Source: Liolophura sinensis
Lineage: Eukaryota > Mollusca > Polyplacophora > Chitonida > Chitonidae
DNA: 64,000 bases
Direction of reading: 5' to 3'
Assembly: GCF_032854445.1 (NCBI RefSeq)
Contig: NC_088297.1
Coordinates: 14,313,335-14,377,334, forward strand
Shown here: positions 24,450 through 36,130 of the stretch, in pieces
Position numbering within the stretch: the stretch's first letter is position 1
Layout: every line of letters begins with the position of its first letter
Notes under the pieces: generated by a model
Seen by the model: only the letters and a program-made list of their open reading frames with translations
The model's database searches: none
What the model was told of the DNA's origin: nothing
Translations under genes and position numbers: made by a program

Positions 24450-26460
24450 AATATTGCCTGCCCAAGTATATTCTGGTCTTGCACTCCAAACTACACGTCA
24501 CAATGGTCAGTGTAGCCTCAATCAAGAATTGTCAGCTCAAAGTATATTCTGGTCCTGCACTCCAAACTACATCTCACAATGGTCAGTGTAGCTTCAATGA
24601 AGACTGTCAGCTCAAAGTATATTTTGGTCCAGCACTCCAAACTACACGTCACAATGGTCCTGCACTCCAAACTACATGTCACAATGGTCCTGCACTCCAA
24701 GCTACACATCACAATCGTCAGTGTAGCTTCAATCAAGACTGTGAGCCCAAAGTATATTTTGGTCCTGCACTCCAAACTACATCTCACAATGGTGAGTGTA
24801 GCTACAGTCAGGATTGTCAGCCCAAAGGATATTCTGGCCCTGCACTCCAAGCTACATATCACAATGGTCAGTGTAGCTTTAGTCAAGACTGTGAGCCCAA
24901 AGTATATTTTGGTCCTGCACTCCAAACTACAAGTCACAATGGTCAGTGTAGCTTTAGTCAAGACTGCGAGCCCAAAGTATATTCTGGCCCTGCACTCCAA
25001 ACTACACGTCACAATGGTCCTGTACTCTAAACTACATGTCTCAATGGTCCTGCACTCCAAGCTACACATCACAATGGTCCAGCACTCCAAGCTACACATC
25101 ACAATGGTCAGTGTAGCTTTAGTCAAGACTGTGAGCCCAAAGTATATTTTGGCCCTGCACTCCAAACTACGCGTCACAATGGTCCTGTACTCTAAACTAC
25201 ATGTCTCAATGGTCCTGCACTCCAAGCTACACATCACAATGGTCAGTATAGCTTTAGTCAAAACTGTCAGCCCAAAGTATATTCTGGTCCTGCACTCCAA
25301 ACTACACGTCACAATGGTCCTGCACTCCAAGCTACATATCACAATGGTCAGTGTAGCTTCAATGAAGACTGTCACCTCAAAGGATATTTTGGTCCAGCAT
25401 TCCAAACTACACGTCACAATGGCCCTGCACTCCAAGCTACACATCACAATTGTCCTCCACTCCAAACTACACGTCACAATGGTCCTGCACTCCAAACTAC
25501 ACGTCACAATGGTCCTGCACTCCAAGCTACACGTCACAATGGCCAGTGTAGCTTTAGTCAAGACTGTGAGCCCAAAGTATATTTTGGTCCTGCACTCCAA
25601 ACTACACATCACAATGGTCAGTGTAGCTTTAGTCAAGACTGTCAGCCCAAAGTATATTCTGGTCCTGCACTCCAAACTACACATCACAATGGTCCTGCAC
25701 TCCAAGCTACACGTCACAATGGTCAGTGTAGCTTCAATGAAGACTGTCAGCTCAAAGTATATTTTGGTCCAGCATTCCAAACTACACGTCACAATGGTCC
25801 TGCACTCCAAGCTACACGTCACAATTGTCCTGCACTCCAAACTACACGTCACAATGGTCCTGCACTCCAAACTACACGTCACAATGGTCCTGCACTCCAA
25901 GCTACATATCACAATGGTCAGTGTAGCTTCAATGAAGACTGTCAGCTCAAAGTATATTTTGGTCCAGCACTCCAAACTACACATCACAATGGTCCTGCAC
26001 TCCAAACTACATGTCACAATGGTCCTGCACTCCAAGCTACACATCACAATCGTCAGTGTAGCTTCAATCAAGACTGTGAGCCCAAAGTATATTCTGGTCC
26101 TGCACTCCAAACTACATCTCACAATGGTGAGTGTAGCTACAGTCAGGATTGTCAGCCCAAAGGATATTCTGGCCCTGCACTCCAAGCTACATATCACAAT
26201 GGTCAGTGTAGCTTTAGTCAAGACTGTCAGCCCAAAGTATATTCTGGTCCTACACTCCAGACTACACGTCACAATGGTCAGTGTAGCTTCAATGCAGACA
26301 TTTTGATCCTGCACTCCAAACTACACGTCACAGTAGTCAGTATAGCTTCAATCAACGCTGCCTGTCCAAGATAAACACACTATCATCTTGGTCATGCAGT
26401 CCAAAATACATGTAGGCCAGAACATCTTCAATCAGTATTGTCTGCTCAAAGTTTATTACC
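24450..26460 (+). repeat. 30/45-bp composite tandem satellite
   Basis: Two alternating modules: a 30-bp one (CTGCACTCCAAACTACACGT + CACAATGGTC) and a 45-bp one beginning AGTGTAGCTTTAGTCAAGAC. Runs of one to five 30-bp modules separate the 45-bp modules. Both lengths are multiples of three, so frames of nearly 600 codons stay open on both strands by arithmetic. Flanks (26345-26460) are strongly diverged copies. Blocks at 24601-24890 and 25936-26225 are nearly identical. Confidence 0.96.
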
Positions 26461-26732
26461 TCTTGTCTAAGTTTTCTAGATATCATATGTCCTTGGTTTC
26501 TAGTGACGCTAGATGTTTTAATTGTTAACCGTTCGGTTAAAGCTAACACTGTTCTCACTGTAACAGTTCAGTGACTGACCAGTGAGGTTGCAGGCTCTTA
26601 AATCCTGCTCTTGCTACATGTAGCTCGGCTGTAGCTTTCAGCGGTGTTTGTCAGGTGCCCACCAGGAAAGGGCATTATATCTGACCAGGTGTTTAGACAA
26701 CCAGTCAAGGAGTTATACTGTGTTCATGTTAA

Positions 26733-27108
26733 AACCAATTCAAATGAAATAAAACTGTCTGAAAGGTTAAATAAAGTTGTTCAGTCAAAACTCATTAAAA
26801 TGAAATAAATTTCAACTGTCTGACACTTTAAATAAAGTTGTTCAGTCAAAACTCATTAAAATGAAATAAATTTCAACTGTCTGAAAGGTTAAATAAAGTT
26901 GTTCAGTCAAAACTCCTTAAAATGAAATAAATTTCAACTGTCTGAAAGGTTAAATAAAGTTGTTCAGTCAAAACTCCTTAAAATGAAATAAATTTCAACT
27001 GTCTGAAAGGTTAAATAAAGTTGTTCAGTCAAAACTCATTAAAATGAAATAAATTTCAACTGTCTGAAAGGTTAAATAAAGTTGTTCAGTCAAAACTCAT
27101 TAAAAACT
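26733..27108 (+). repeat. 61-bp tandem repeat, about 6 copies
   Basis: The unit starts AACTGTCTGAAAGGTTAAAT and includes GTTGTTCAGTCAAAACTC. Inner copies differ by one to a few bases; the first is shorter and more diverged. Confidence 0.95.
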
Positions 27109-28693
27109 GAATTCACAAAAATGGGCATTCAGACTGTCTTACTCTGTTCCAGTTAAGGTACATACATTAGTTTTGTCTTGTTTCGATATTTTTCATGATT
27201 CTGAGGGTTGGAATTCCCATTAACATTATGAAAAAAACAGCACTGATTTCTGATGTTACCTTGCTCAGGTTGATTTGGATAGATGTCTGAAAACATAGCT
27301 GATGTAACATAGAGACTAGGTTACTTACCCATCTGACAAGAAATGTGTGACTTAAGAGCTATCTAAGTGCGAACGTAAAAAGTAACTATCTTAACTGTTA
27401 AAATTGAAAAAACCACTGAAAAACATTCGTGAAAATGATAAGTTTTTGTAGACATCTGGACAGTTAAAGAATTTGTTAACTACATACATTCATTTCTCTT
27501 AGTTTATGAATAAAATACAACAATGTCTAAGGGACATGCACTGCTTAGGCACAACTTTTTTTAGTTAGCAAAGTTTCACTGACAAGCTGTTGCAGGCTGA
27601 CAAAGATTAATATGTTTTCAAAAAACTCGCATGTCTTGCGTACGTGATTTCCTATCTCGGCTCAACTCCCTGTTGAGAAGGTTAGTGGGACATGTTTCTT
27701 TGGCCAATTTCTTTTTTCTTGTATTAGTGTCTGCGTGTGTGTTCAGTTCCTTATGATTGCAGTGTTGGAAAACCAGGCACAGTAGAAAAAAAGGAAAGGT
27801 ACCAAATGAAATCTTGGCTTGTAAAACCAGACTAACATCTTATTAAGATAGTGTAATACACAGGTCTGTTCTTGCCAGCAGCGAGCGTGAAGTTGGTTTG
27901 CAGTTTATACGCAACATCATTGCTCTTCACACTATACATAATTTCCTATGTCTTTCAACTCATCAACTGCTAGCTCCCTTTCCTGTCCCCCGCCCCCCCT
28001 CCCCCCAACACACACAAGCACACACATCTTGCACACCCATTTCTTCAGCTTTATTAGAGTTTAATGTAGCCATCTTCAATTAGGATAATTTATTGTAGCC
28101 CTATATCTTCTAAATACATGCAAGGCAAGGACAAATTTAATTTTGAGTTTTACGGGTTAGCCAACATTTAAAAAAATGCAAATATGGAATAAAAAAAATT
28201 ATATTCATTTTTTTATTTTGCTCAGTCAGTGTATTTTATGATTTTCCTGGGTTTTTTTTTAACAAGAACAATTGCTCTGACAATCCACATTTCACACAAA
28301 TGAAATGATTTTCTCAATTTTATTTTTATATTCCTTCCTCCAGCATTGAAAGAAGATTCATTCTGTCTGTAAAACAAAAACTTTTAATTGGTGTGGCCTA
28401 AATGTTTATATCTTATGAGTTAAGTGTACATTTGTCATATAAACATGCATAATGTGTCATTGGGGATAAACTGTATCCTTAAGAAAGCTTTTAATGTCAT
28501 ATTCCAGCAAAATTGCCTTATTTAACGTGACATTCGTCAGCCTTATCCAGTGTCAAATCAGAAATATTTTCACATCACATCACATCACGGAAATTATACG
28601 GATACTATTGAAGATTTTGTTTTTTTGGGAAAACTTTATAATTATGTCACACCCATTGGTATTCCCCAAATTTGCTGTGTAGTTTTACTTTGT
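27109..28693. other. No gene seen
   Basis: AT-rich, with a C-rich patch at 27987-28010. A D1-like piece (TTTTTCATGATTCTGAGGGT) lies at about 27190. Confidence 0.5.
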
Positions 28694-28818
28694 TGGCCCT
28701 TAAGTTTAAGTGGGAAGACAGGGCCTTGTTTAAGTTTAAGTGGGAAGACAGGGCCTTGTTTAAGTTTAAGTGGGAAGACAAGGCCTTGTTTAAGTTTAAA
28801 TGGGAAGACAGGGCCTTG
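28694..28818 (+). repeat. 30-bp tandem repeat, about 4 copies
   Basis: The unit is TTTAAGTTTAAGTGGGAAGA plus CAGGGCCTTG. It is followed at once by a SINE A insertion. Confidence 0.94.
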
Positions 28819-29066
28819 GGCGTGACCAAGGGGGTTAGCTAGCCAGCACGAAGCAGTGACCCAAGAGCCTCTCACCAGTGCGTTCGCTGTGAATTCAAGT
28901 CCAGCTCATGCACGCTTACTCTCAAGGCATACCTGGGAATGTCTGTCTGGTCGTGGTTTTCCCCTCGAGTTCTGCAAAGTTTCCTCCCGCCATAACGCTG
29001 GCCACATCGTGGGAGTGAAATATTTTTGAGTATGGCGTAAAGCACCAATCAAATAAATAATGCAAG
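28815..29066 (+). mobile_element. SINE A, near full length
   Basis: Head with GGGGTTAGCTAGCCAGCACG, B-box area GTGAATTCAAGTCCAGCTCA, core CTCGAGTTCTGCAAAGTTTC, tail CAATCAAATAAAT. Confidence 0.9.
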
Positions 29067-29414
29067 TCACTGATCCATGCAAATGTTTTGCATATTTAGA
29101 GTGCAATATTAATATAAAAAATACTTAATTTTTTGATGTATTAATTAAGGTGAACATGTTCATTTACCCAATACTCTTTGGCTGAAGTTTCTTCCAACAA
29201 GATATTTGACCTTTATGCGTTAGCAGTAGTAAAAGGAAAAAAACAAAATTCAAGAGGTACAACCATACATATACATATAAAAGAACATCCAGAAGTATCA
29301 AATTTGTACCTGTGTGTTATCTGTAGACAGGTGTTAAAAGATTATTTGTCAGTAAGGATGAGAGTTGATCATTCTCTACCAATTGTTATTCTTCTCGCTG
29401 GACGTTATCTGTGA

Positions 29415-29505
29415 TTCTTTTCACTTTCGCTCGCCACGATATGGCTGAGATTTTGCCGATGTGGCGTTAAGCCATAATCATTCATTCATTCATTTATTCA
29501 TTCCA
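29415..29505 (-). repeat. GAAT-repeat dispersed element (family E)
   Basis: GCCGATGTGGCGTTAAGCCA then ATTCATTCATTCATTTATTC: the inverted counterpart of 23278. Confidence 0.6.
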
Positions 29506-30559
29506 ATATCACCTATGTTTCTAAGATGGTTCTGTCTGTATCCATCCAAATGAATCAGTCAGTGACTCTGTGCAGAGGATGTTGGGTTACAACCAATTCT
29601 ACTCAACTAATTCATCTGATTAGACATTTACCGGGATTCTTTCCACTTGTGCATACATGTCTAAGCTGCTTCTGTCTATAATATCATCAATCCAAACAAA
29701 TCAGTGCGTACACGTAACTCTGTGCGTAAGATGGTGCAGTGAGTAACAACTCTGACAAACAGAATTAAAGCTGAGATCTCTATTTGTTGACGTCTCGGGG
29801 CAGGTTTGTAAATTTCTGACGTTTGTCTTCAGTTGACGGAGTCAACCGATGTTACTTTTACCTCAGTTATCATCGTCACTATCCATCAGCTCTCTTAATT
29901 TAGCCCCATGTGCAATCCATCTTGGGGTGTCAATCATTTCCAGTTGCCATAGCGATCCCATCCTGTTCCAATATGTAGTTGTCAATCAAAGCTGATGTAG
30001 ATCGCCCCAAGAAACCCGTTGGATTGTTTGGGCTTGCAAATTACCTGTCACTCATGCAAAGAATTTTGAAAACGTTGCCTTTGAAGTGAGTGATAATGTG
30101 TAGAGGAGGGTGTCCATATTCACAATCTTCTGTCTATCTCTTACTTCCTTGTTGTTTGCCTTTTTAGATTTTTGAAGATTTTAGACATTTGTGATAGCAG
30201 TTATCTGTCCTTGTTCTAGAGATAAAATTATCTTTCCAGACCCGTTTCTGCATCTTTAAATTTTTTTTATCTTCGTTTGACTGTTAGTGATGTTTGAGTG
30301 AGCATGGCATTGTTACCTGCTCATGTCTAGTCGAGAAAACCAGAATGCAAATAGAAGATTTTTCTATTGCTTTGCAATGATATGTTCACCATTCTTTTGA
30401 CTGTAAAAGATGTAATGCCTGCAAAAAAAGCTTGTACATATTTTTTGTTCTTGTTTCTCTTTTTGCGACATATATGTCAGTACTGCCACATGTGCAAAAC
30501 TTCCCAGCTCTGTTCATGTTTAGTGACATTTACTGCAGGCTACAGAAATTAATATGAAT
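29506..30559. other. No gene seen
   Basis: Unrecognised intron-like sequence with weak internal similarity between about 29530-29570 and 29660-29740 (AAxxAATCAGT, ACTCTGTGC). Confidence 0.45.
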
Positions 30560-30808
30560 TGGTTAGCACTCTAGCACAGCGTAATGACCCAGGAGCCTCT
30601 CACCAATGCGGTCACTGTGAGTTCAAGCCCAGCTCATGCTGGCTTCTTTTCTGGCCGTAAGTGGAAAGGTCTGTCAGCAACCTGCTAATGGTTGTGGATT
30701 TCCCCCAGGCTGTGCACGGTTTCCTCCCACCATAATGCTGGCTGTCGTCGTATAAGTGAAATATTCTTGAGTACAGCATAAAACACCAATCAAATAATTA
30801 AATAAATC
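30560..30808 (+). mobile_element. SINE A, near full length
   Basis: GGTTAGCACTCTAGCACAGC head, CACTGTGAGTTCAAGCCCAG B-box region, CCTCCCACCATAATGCTGGC core and an AAATAATTAAATAAA tail. Confidence 0.92.
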
Positions 30809-31084
30809 TAGTAAGTGTTAAAAGACACAATGTCCAAACTTTGACCAACTGACTGACTGATCAACCAACAGAGTGACAGTGTTGCTTATTCTCACATTTC
30901 AAATTACTGACCTAAGCAATAACAATTTCTTTCAACACTTTGACACTGAAAGCTGTGTTTCTATAACTGTATGTATAATTAGATAGTTTTTGCTCTACCC
31001 TTATTCGCCAAACTTCTTGTGTAGAAAAGCAATATCCAGTATGTTTTATGCATCATTTAATTTTGGAGACAAAGTTAAATAAGT

Positions 31085-31235
31085 TGTCGGCCTATTTCAA
31101 GGCTTCACGAAAAGTTGAAATTTTATCATGCAGTCAACACAGAATAATACCCTCAGAATATATAAAACAATGCCCTCAGAATATATAATATATATTGAAT
31201 ATACTTGAATAAACATCTTGCGAACTTGCAAAAAC
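31085..31235 (+). repeat. Dispersed repeat D2 just upstream of CAP exon a
   Basis: CCTATTTCAAGGCTTCACGA, AACACAGAATAATACCCTCA, CTTGAATAAACATCTTGCGA. Confidence 0.65.
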
Positions 31236-31314
31236 TTTGAAGTGTTAATACAGTGCTTGTGTATGTTATCGTTTACAGTTACTTACCAATATTTTCATTC
31301 TGTTTGTATTACAG

Positions 31315-31498
31315 GGAGGTGTGGCCAGTGTCCCTTCCTCCGCCTCCTCTACCCCCTCAGCAGGAGGACCTCCTCCTCCCCCACCTCCGCCCCCACCCCC
31401 AGTCACTGAGGACGACGGTTCTGCACCTTCATCAGGCGGGGATGACGGAAGGGCAGCCCTGTTTGCGTCCCTTAACAAAGGAGCTGATGTCACAAAAG
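31315..31498 (+). CDS. CAP1: CAP exon a: polyproline and start of WH2
   Basis: The acceptor is TATTACAG|GGAGGT and the donor AAAAG|GTCATT, a weak donor without the usual GTAAG. The exon encodes a Ser/Thr/Pro-rich lead, eleven consecutive prolines (profilin/SH3-type ligand), an acidic stretch, and [13 protein letters not shown]. It leaves phase 1, matching the next exon. The end of this exon is duplicated 166 bp downstream inside the intron. Confidence 0.93.
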
Positions 31499-34400
31499 GT
31501 CATTGTCAAGGCCAAAGTTGTAACCTCAAGGTTATCGACCTGTTACTGAAATTTTAAGACGTTAAACACTTGCCATTTTTGGTGTTCGATTGACTTATTA
31601 TTATGTGTGAGCAAATCAGTTTTGTTTGCCTGTTCTAATAACAAAGGTGCTAAAGTCACAAAAGATCAGTATCAAGGTCAAATCTGATATTCCAAGGTTA
31701 TCAATCTGGTACTAAAATTTGAACAAAATTAAACATTCGTTGAGTTTTGTGTAAAAATATCCTTTTATTATGTATGAGCAAATCAGTTCTACATGTATTT
31801 GCTTCAGGCTCTCTAATAACAGAGGTTCATTGTCCTGGCTCATTCTTGATGATGAAATCAAAGAAACTACTTCATATTAAGAAGGATCGGCCCAGGTCAC
31901 AATGTTTTGAAAAGAATTTACCCAAATGTCTCAACCTTTTCACTTATGAATGAGAAAATTTTAGTGTAATTTGTGCACATTTATAATTATATTTTGGATA
32001 CAAAAGTACATTGGTTGGATTGGCCAATTTCAGGGCTTCACAATAAGTATACATGTAATTTTATCAGTCTACTTAGAATAATGCCTTTAGAATATGCTTG
32101 AATAAATACCTTGCAAATATGCGAAAGGTGTTGAAGAATTTCAGTAAGAGATATTAGCAATGTGACTTTTGCAACATTGTGTGACGCAAATGCAAGATTT
32201 GAAAAAAAAAATGAATTAATTGTTTTTATACTGAAAGTTCAGTCTTTTGAGCTGACCATCTTTAAAATTTTGAACAGAAAATGTGGAGGAAATATAAATA
32301 ATGCTTAATTGTGCTAATTATTACAATAATAATTCACTTATTAAATTCACTCATATTTTTAAATTAGAATATGTGCTGTACATGGAATAAAAACTCAAAA
32401 AATTCATTCACGATCTACCAGAAGACTGTACAGATCCACTCCTGGCAGTGAACTGAATTAACGGATTTCTCATCTGGTTTGTTTAACAGGGTTGAAGAAA
32501 GTCACAGATGACATGAAGACTCACAAAAACCCGAGCATAAGACAGGGACCCGCCCCGTTCAAACCCAACAAATCACCGTCACCGATCACTGCTCCCAAGC
32601 CGAAGGCCACACCAGCTGTGGCAGCTAAGCCACCCAGGCTGGAACTGGAGGGAGGGAAAAAATGGCTGGTGGTAAGTTTTTAGTCTCATGGCATTAATGT
32701 TGTCTTTACCCTAGCCCTGTCCCTTACGGATCATGTGCTCCAGGTAGTGTTATTAGTCCTTCTTCTGGTACCCACATTGGGTAGAGGGGCCATCTGGTAG
32801 TCTGTCATCTGTGGGTACATGGCTTTGCGATGATGAGTCATGGAACTAGTGCGAGTTTTGGACTCCCTCATCCAATTTGGACAACATAATGACCATTTTC
32901 TCCCAGTTTGGGCTTAAAAACAGTTTTTTGTACTTTTTCAATATTGTTCATTGTATTCCTTTGGAATTGAATACATTGCATTACTGTAACAAGTTCCCAA
33001 TCAAGGGTGACCCCTACATCCAATTTAGACACAATTATGGCCATTTTGAACTTCAACAGTTTTCCCGATTTTTCTCTTTTGTTCATTACATTGAATTGGA
33101 ACTTGATGCATAGCTTCGCTATGACAAGTTACACATCAAGTTTGATTTTCGGGCTGTTTCGTCGAATTTCAACAAAAATTGAAGTACAACCATTTTTGTT
33201 CTGTTGTGGACATGGACATTCTGATGACTCAAACCGTAAACTTTCCAGCATACCTGTCACATACGTTCACATACTTCATGGAGAACTGGTGAATTAATGT
33301 GGGTTTTTTTTCTTCAAAATATGAACTTTCCAAAGCAGGACTATTTTCATATTAAAAGTTTTCCAAATCATTCATCAGATGCAAAATCCTGATGTTTGGA
33401 ATGGCTAAATATCTTGAGACTACAGTTTTCATAGCTATGTTTATTACTTTTGAAGTTAAAGTGATCAGAGGAATGGAAGGAAGGATTTAGTTGGGTGGAG
33501 AGTCTTGCAGGTACTAATGATGACCTGTGTCCTTGGGGTAGAAATCAAGTAGCACCTAAGACTTCAACATCCGTGATTTCACCACTACTTCTCTTGGTGC
33601 TCTGCATAAGATGAACTTGTCAAGTACCCGATGTCCAGACTGGCATCAGTATATTGTGACGATTGGGCGTCACAGCAGGCTTTTTTGAGCATGGTGCTCC
33701 AGTGAGGCAGATGTAGAAAGATATGTCGGCATTGGATCATGGCCTGCCACAGGGTGACAAGATGAACAAAATAATTAAAAGTTAAAAGTGATGTTAAACC
33801 TTAATGAAACAATCAATCAAATCCTCGCGTCTCCTTGGGTCTGTGCCGTAAGACTCAAGCCAGCAACTGTAACAACTACATGTCATTTTTTTCTTCCTCG
33901 CTTCAGGAGTACCAGAACGGCAACAACAACATCCAGATCACAGACACCAACATGAAACAGATCGTCTACATCTTCAAGTGTAACCAGAGTTCTGTTGTCA
34001 TCAAGGGCAAGGTCAACTCTGTCATTGTAGGTAAGGTCACAAAGGTCAAGGGTATTGTTTGTAAGGTCTAGAAAGGTCAAGGATATTATGTCTTGGTCTG
34101 GAAAGGTCATGGAAAAAAATTTGTCTGGTTAGAAGGATCAAAGGTATTTTGTGTTGGTCTTGTGTGGGTTGGCCTGGAACGGTCAAGGATATTGTGTTTT
34201 TCATTAGTCCAGAATGGACAGATTTATCTTGTGGTTGTCTCGAAAGATCAAGGTTAGACTAGTGTATTGATTTGTGGAGAAATCAACCACTTGCACAGTA
34301 AATGAAGATGTTTCAAACTTCGGGTAATAGGTATTTTGTATTGGTCTTGTGTGGGTTGGTCTGGAACGGTCAAGGATATTGTGTTTTTCATTTGTCCAAA

Positions 34401-36094
34401 ATGGACAGATTTATCGTGTGGTTGTCTAGAAAGATCAAGGTTAGACTAATGTATTGATTTGTGGAGAAATCAACTACTTGCACAGTGTATGAAGATGTTT
34501 CAAACTTCGGGTAATAACCTTATAGTATCTCTTATTTATGTTTTGATTACAAAAGTAAATTTACACAGCTGTGGAACCAGTTTCAAGTGCCTTTTTTCAA
34601 GATATGCAAGTTTGTTACACTGTCACCGATAAATTCATGATTAACTGCCTCAACTATAACTGTTTAAGACAGGATGTTTGTCAGGTACCTGGCAGGAGCC
34701 GTTAGTTTTCTCCAGGCATTCCACTTTCCACCCCCCACATAAACTTGACTGCCATCATATAATTGAAAAAAAGTCTTGATACTATGTGAAATAAGTAAAT
34801 AAATAAATATAACATTGTTTATGCTCTTGGTCATTTCAGATAGCTGTAAAAAAGTTGGCGTTGTGGTAGAAGACGTGATCTCAAGCATTGAGTTTGTCAA
34901 CTGCCAGAGTGTAAAGGGGCAGGTAAGAGCAAGAGAGAGAAAAACCATAGTGCTGTGTAAAGTTTTTACGCAGCCCTGGAAAATCCTTTAGCGATGGAAT
35001 GTGAAATTAAAATTTCCAGACCATGAAAGTCATGGAATTTGTGTGCAGGTCATTGAATTTCTTTGAATGTCATGAAATTTGATTAAAATGACAAAAACTG
35101 TCCGAATTTGCTCATTTAGGTTTCAGATTCTTTACATTGCGAGATTTTAAATTTGTTGTCGATATGTTGCTCACGCATGAAGCTGAGCAAAATTTTTTGC
35201 AAGATGGCATGCCGAAGGTTTTCACTTATAATGGAAGTCCTGGATTTCTGTTTGAAAAGGTCTTGGAAAGAAATCGAATTTAAGCAGTATGGTGCTGCAT
35301 GAACCCTGCTCTAGAGTGCCTGCTCCTTTTTCTACACTCTCTTTACATCACTGCCAGCAGAAGACTCATATGACCTTTCCATCCCATGCTGAACACTGGG
35401 TCTTGTTTATCATCAGCCTCACTACTGCTGATCTTAATGTAGTCATTTTCAGTGACCTTGTCATGTATTTCAAGGACATTTGGGTTATTTTAGTTATAAT
35501 TTGTTACAGCTCTTGAAGTCTTTAAGCAATTCTCATCTAACTTGTGTCAATTGTGCACATAGTCCTCTAGAAGAGTGCTTTTTTTATTATTATTGATTTT
35601 AATACTTTTTCAAGGTCATTGGGACTGTGCCTTCATTACCCTATAAACACACTATCTCATGCAACAGTGCTTTATTATAGGGTATACAGGGGTATTCGGT
35701 GCATTGCAGCATATTTTTAATCCGTTTGATATCCAGTGATCTTGGAGTGCTCAAGGTTTTTGTACCAAAAAAATATTTTTCATGAAGTAAATGTTTTTTT
35801 TTTTTGTTATGACAGATCATGGGTAAGGCTCCGACAGTGAGCATTGACAAGACGGATGGCTGTATGGTCTACCTGAGTAAAGACTCAGTGGAGGCAAATA
35901 TTGTCACAGCTAAATCTTCAGAGATGAATATACTTTTGCCAGGAGCTGATGGAGATTTTGTAAGTGCTGTTTTACCTTAAACCTGGTCCCTTTGCATCGT
36001 CTTAATGTTGTATGTTAAATGTGATAACAACACAGCATTTTTAGTAACTCCCGACTAAATTGCAGTTGTCATCAATCATCAGTGACACACTGCA

Positions 36095-36130
<36 letters not shown>

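Noticed and set aside
1-31314. N-terminal CAP exons
   Set aside because: I looked by eye for the conserved CAP N-domain motifs (PGPYV, FYTNRV, HTTGL) next to splice sites and found none. A tBLASTn with a mollusc CAP N-terminus would decide.
31266-31493. Glycine-rich antisense frame
   Set aside because: It is the complement of the polyproline CAP exon.
33835-34071. Continuous frame through 33835-34071
   Set aside because: The real exon is 33907-34030, bounded by consensus splice sites. The extra residues are intron read-through.
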